Assembly: GCA_020630835.1 (NCBI GenBank)
Contig: JAHDIL010000066.1
Span: 1-7,619 of the forward strand
Direction: 5' to 3'
Length of the DNA stretch: 7,619 bases
DNA from: Verrucomicrobiota bacterium
GTDB lineage: Bacteria > Verrucomicrobiota > Verrucomicrobiia > Verrucomicrobiales > DEV007
The notes beneath the pieces are model-generated. The model made no database searches, was not told the DNA's origin, and worked only from the letters and a program-made list of their open reading frames with translations. This document shows positions 6,488-7,619 of the stretch, piece by piece. Each line of letters begins with the position of its first letter. Position 1 is the first letter of the stretch. Made by a program: the position numbers and the translations under genes.

Positions 6488-7619
6488 TTAAACGGCGACT
6501 TCTCTTTCGATGAGATCCTTGTGAAAGTCGCGACCGTCTTTCGTTTCGTTCACATACCCCGCTCGGATAGTGAAGTCACCGAAATGCTCTCCTTCCTGGC
6601 GGTTTTCAGCGTAATCTTTAATGATAGGTTCGAGGATCTGCTTAGCATCACTACCCTTCACCGATGGGGCGTAAAGCTTGCTCAAGCGGTCGCCAGCATG
6701 TCCGCCACCGAGGTATAGATTGTATTTGTCAGGACCACGCCCGACAAACCCAATCTCAGCTATGTATGGTCGTGCACAGCCATTTGGGCATCCAGTCATT
6801 CGCACCGTGATCGCATCGTGGCGCAGACCAGTCTCTTCCAGAGTCTCCTCAATCTCAGTAACGAGCTCGGGTAGGTAGCGCTGAGACTCGGCAAGTGCGA
6901 GCGTGCACGTCGGTAAAGCCACGCAGGCCATGGAGTTCAATCGCAAAGCTGAGCGCTCATGCGCATCGATCATTTTGTATTCCGTCAGCAGTGTCTCGAT
7001 CTCCTGCTTCTTCTCGGGAGTAATACCTGCGATAATGACATTTTGGTTCGCGGTTAAGCGGAAGTCACCCGTATGCACCTTAGCTATCTCACGGAGCCCC
7101 GTCATCAGCTGATAATCATCCGTGTCGTAGACGCGTCCATTCTCGACGAAGAGCGTGAAGTGGAAGTTTCCCTTATGGTCCTCGATCCACCCGTAACGAT
7201 CACCGTTGTGGTCGAATTTAAAAGGGCGAGGCTCTCCCATTTTCTCCCCGACAAGCTTCTCTACTTCAGCGCGAAAAGCGTCTATACCCATGGTTTCAAT
7301 GGTGTATTTGAGACGAGCATTAGCACGCACATCACGATTACCAAAGTCGCGCTGCACGCGGACCACCGCCTCTGCAACCGCCACCGCCTTCTCGGGCGTG
7401 CAGAACCCAAGCAGATCTGCAAGACGAGGGAAAGTGTCCTCATTTCCATGCGTCATTCCCATGCCACCGCCAACGGTTACGTTATAACCTACGATCTTCT
7501 CACCCCCCTCGACAACCGCGATAAAGCCAAGATCATGAGCGAAGATGTCGACGTCATTACTCGGAGGGACTGCTACCACAGTCTTAAACTTACGAGGAAG
7601 ATAGTGCTTTCCGTATATG
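6488..7619 (-). CDS. cysI: Sulfite reductase hemoprotein subunit CysI (N-terminus outside window)
   Basis: CysI carries siroheme and a [4Fe-4S] cluster and reduces sulfite to sulfide with electrons from CysJ. The visible 376 residues begin inside the gene at IYGKHYLPRKFKT. The two Lys of RKFK match the sulfite-contacting lysines known from E. coli (Lys215 and Lys217). All four cluster and siroheme ligands are present: MACVALPTC (Cys 232 and 238 of the visible part) and TGCPNGC (Cys 277 and 281). The 38-residue gap between the pairs is the same as in E. coli. TANQNVIIAG and GDFTIRAGYV are further family motifs. By comparison with Cys434 of E. coli, roughly 200 N-terminal residues lie beyond the right edge. 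A GTG at 7579 is an internal valine, not the start, because clear CysI sequence continues upstream of it. The TAA stop is 39 bases before cysJ. The ferredoxin-dependent Sir form is less likely given the adjoining cysJ. Confidence 0.97.
   Translation of the reverse strand, partial: IYGKHYLPRKFKTVVAVPPSNDVDIFAHDLGFIAVVEGGEKIVGYNVTVGGGMGMTHGNEDTFPRLADLLGFCTPEKAVAVAEAVVRVQRDFGNRDVRANARLKYTIETMGIDAFRAEVEKLVGEKMGEPRPFKFDHNGDRYGWIEDHKGNFHFTLFVENGRVYDTDDYQLMTGLREIAKVHTGDFRLTANQNVIIAGITPEKKQEIETLLTEYKMIDAHERSALRLNSMACVALPTCTLALAESQRYLPELVTEIEETLEETGLRHDAITVRMTGCPNGCARPYIAEIGFVGRGPDKYNLYLGGGHAGDRLSKLYAPSVKGSDAKQILEPIIKDYAENRQEGEHFGDFTIRAGYVNETKDGRDFHKDLIEREVAV

Noticed and set aside
7579..7579. GTG as a possible cysI start
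   Set aside because: Conserved CysI sequence (IYGKHYLPRKFKT) continues in frame upstream to the window edge, so this is an internal valine.

Overview
This is a gene-dense chromosomal fragment of a free-living-type bacterium with base composition near 50% GC by eye. It carries housekeeping and assimilatory-metabolism genes. I see no mobile elements, RNA genes, CRISPR arrays or phage genes. Protein flavour (HU/IHF-like protein, the cysI-cysJ pair, and a membrane-anchored coiled-coil protein with a small C-terminal beta-type domain and an Ala/Pro-rich tail ending near ADPFG) and the absence of Shine-Dalgarno sequences at the clear gene starts suggest Verrucomicrobiota, possibly the Opitutales/Puniceicoccales group. 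This is a family-resemblance guess that I could not check.

Layout from left to right. At 1-856 (minus) is a single-pass membrane coiled-coil protein whose reading frame breaks at a run of six G; the C-terminal domain continues in the -1 frame past the left edge. At 857-1048 is a non-coding gap with a plausible promoter for that gene. At 1049-2125 (minus) is an intact adenine DNA glycosylase, mutY. A short divergent region at 2126-2284 holds a hairpin with phased A-tracts just before an HU/IHF-family gene at 2285-2593 (plus). Converging on it is a CstA-type carbon-starvation transporter at 2628-4443 (minus), split by a second frameshift near 3620. Upstream of cstA, 4428-4652 (minus) holds an open frame of about 74 codons with protein-like composition but no normal start codon. 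At 4664-6448 (minus) is cysJ, the flavoprotein subunit of NADPH sulfite reductase. It is preceded by cysI, the hemoprotein subunit (6488 to the right edge, N-terminus missing).

How the genes fit together. cysI and cysJ are an obvious two-subunit operon that reduces sulfite to sulfide for cysteine synthesis. cstA follows on the same strand but probably serves an unrelated role (pyruvate or peptide uptake). mutY protects against 8-oxoguanine mutations, and HU compacts DNA. I see no new defence or biosynthetic system. The most interesting signals are the two clean single-site frame breaks. Each keeps conserved sequence on both sides, and each sits at a purine-rich Shine-Dalgarno-like sequence followed by an in-frame ATG, while none of the clear gene starts has one. 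Sequencing error, recent mutation, split translation and programmed recoding are all possible, and the sequence alone cannot decide between them.
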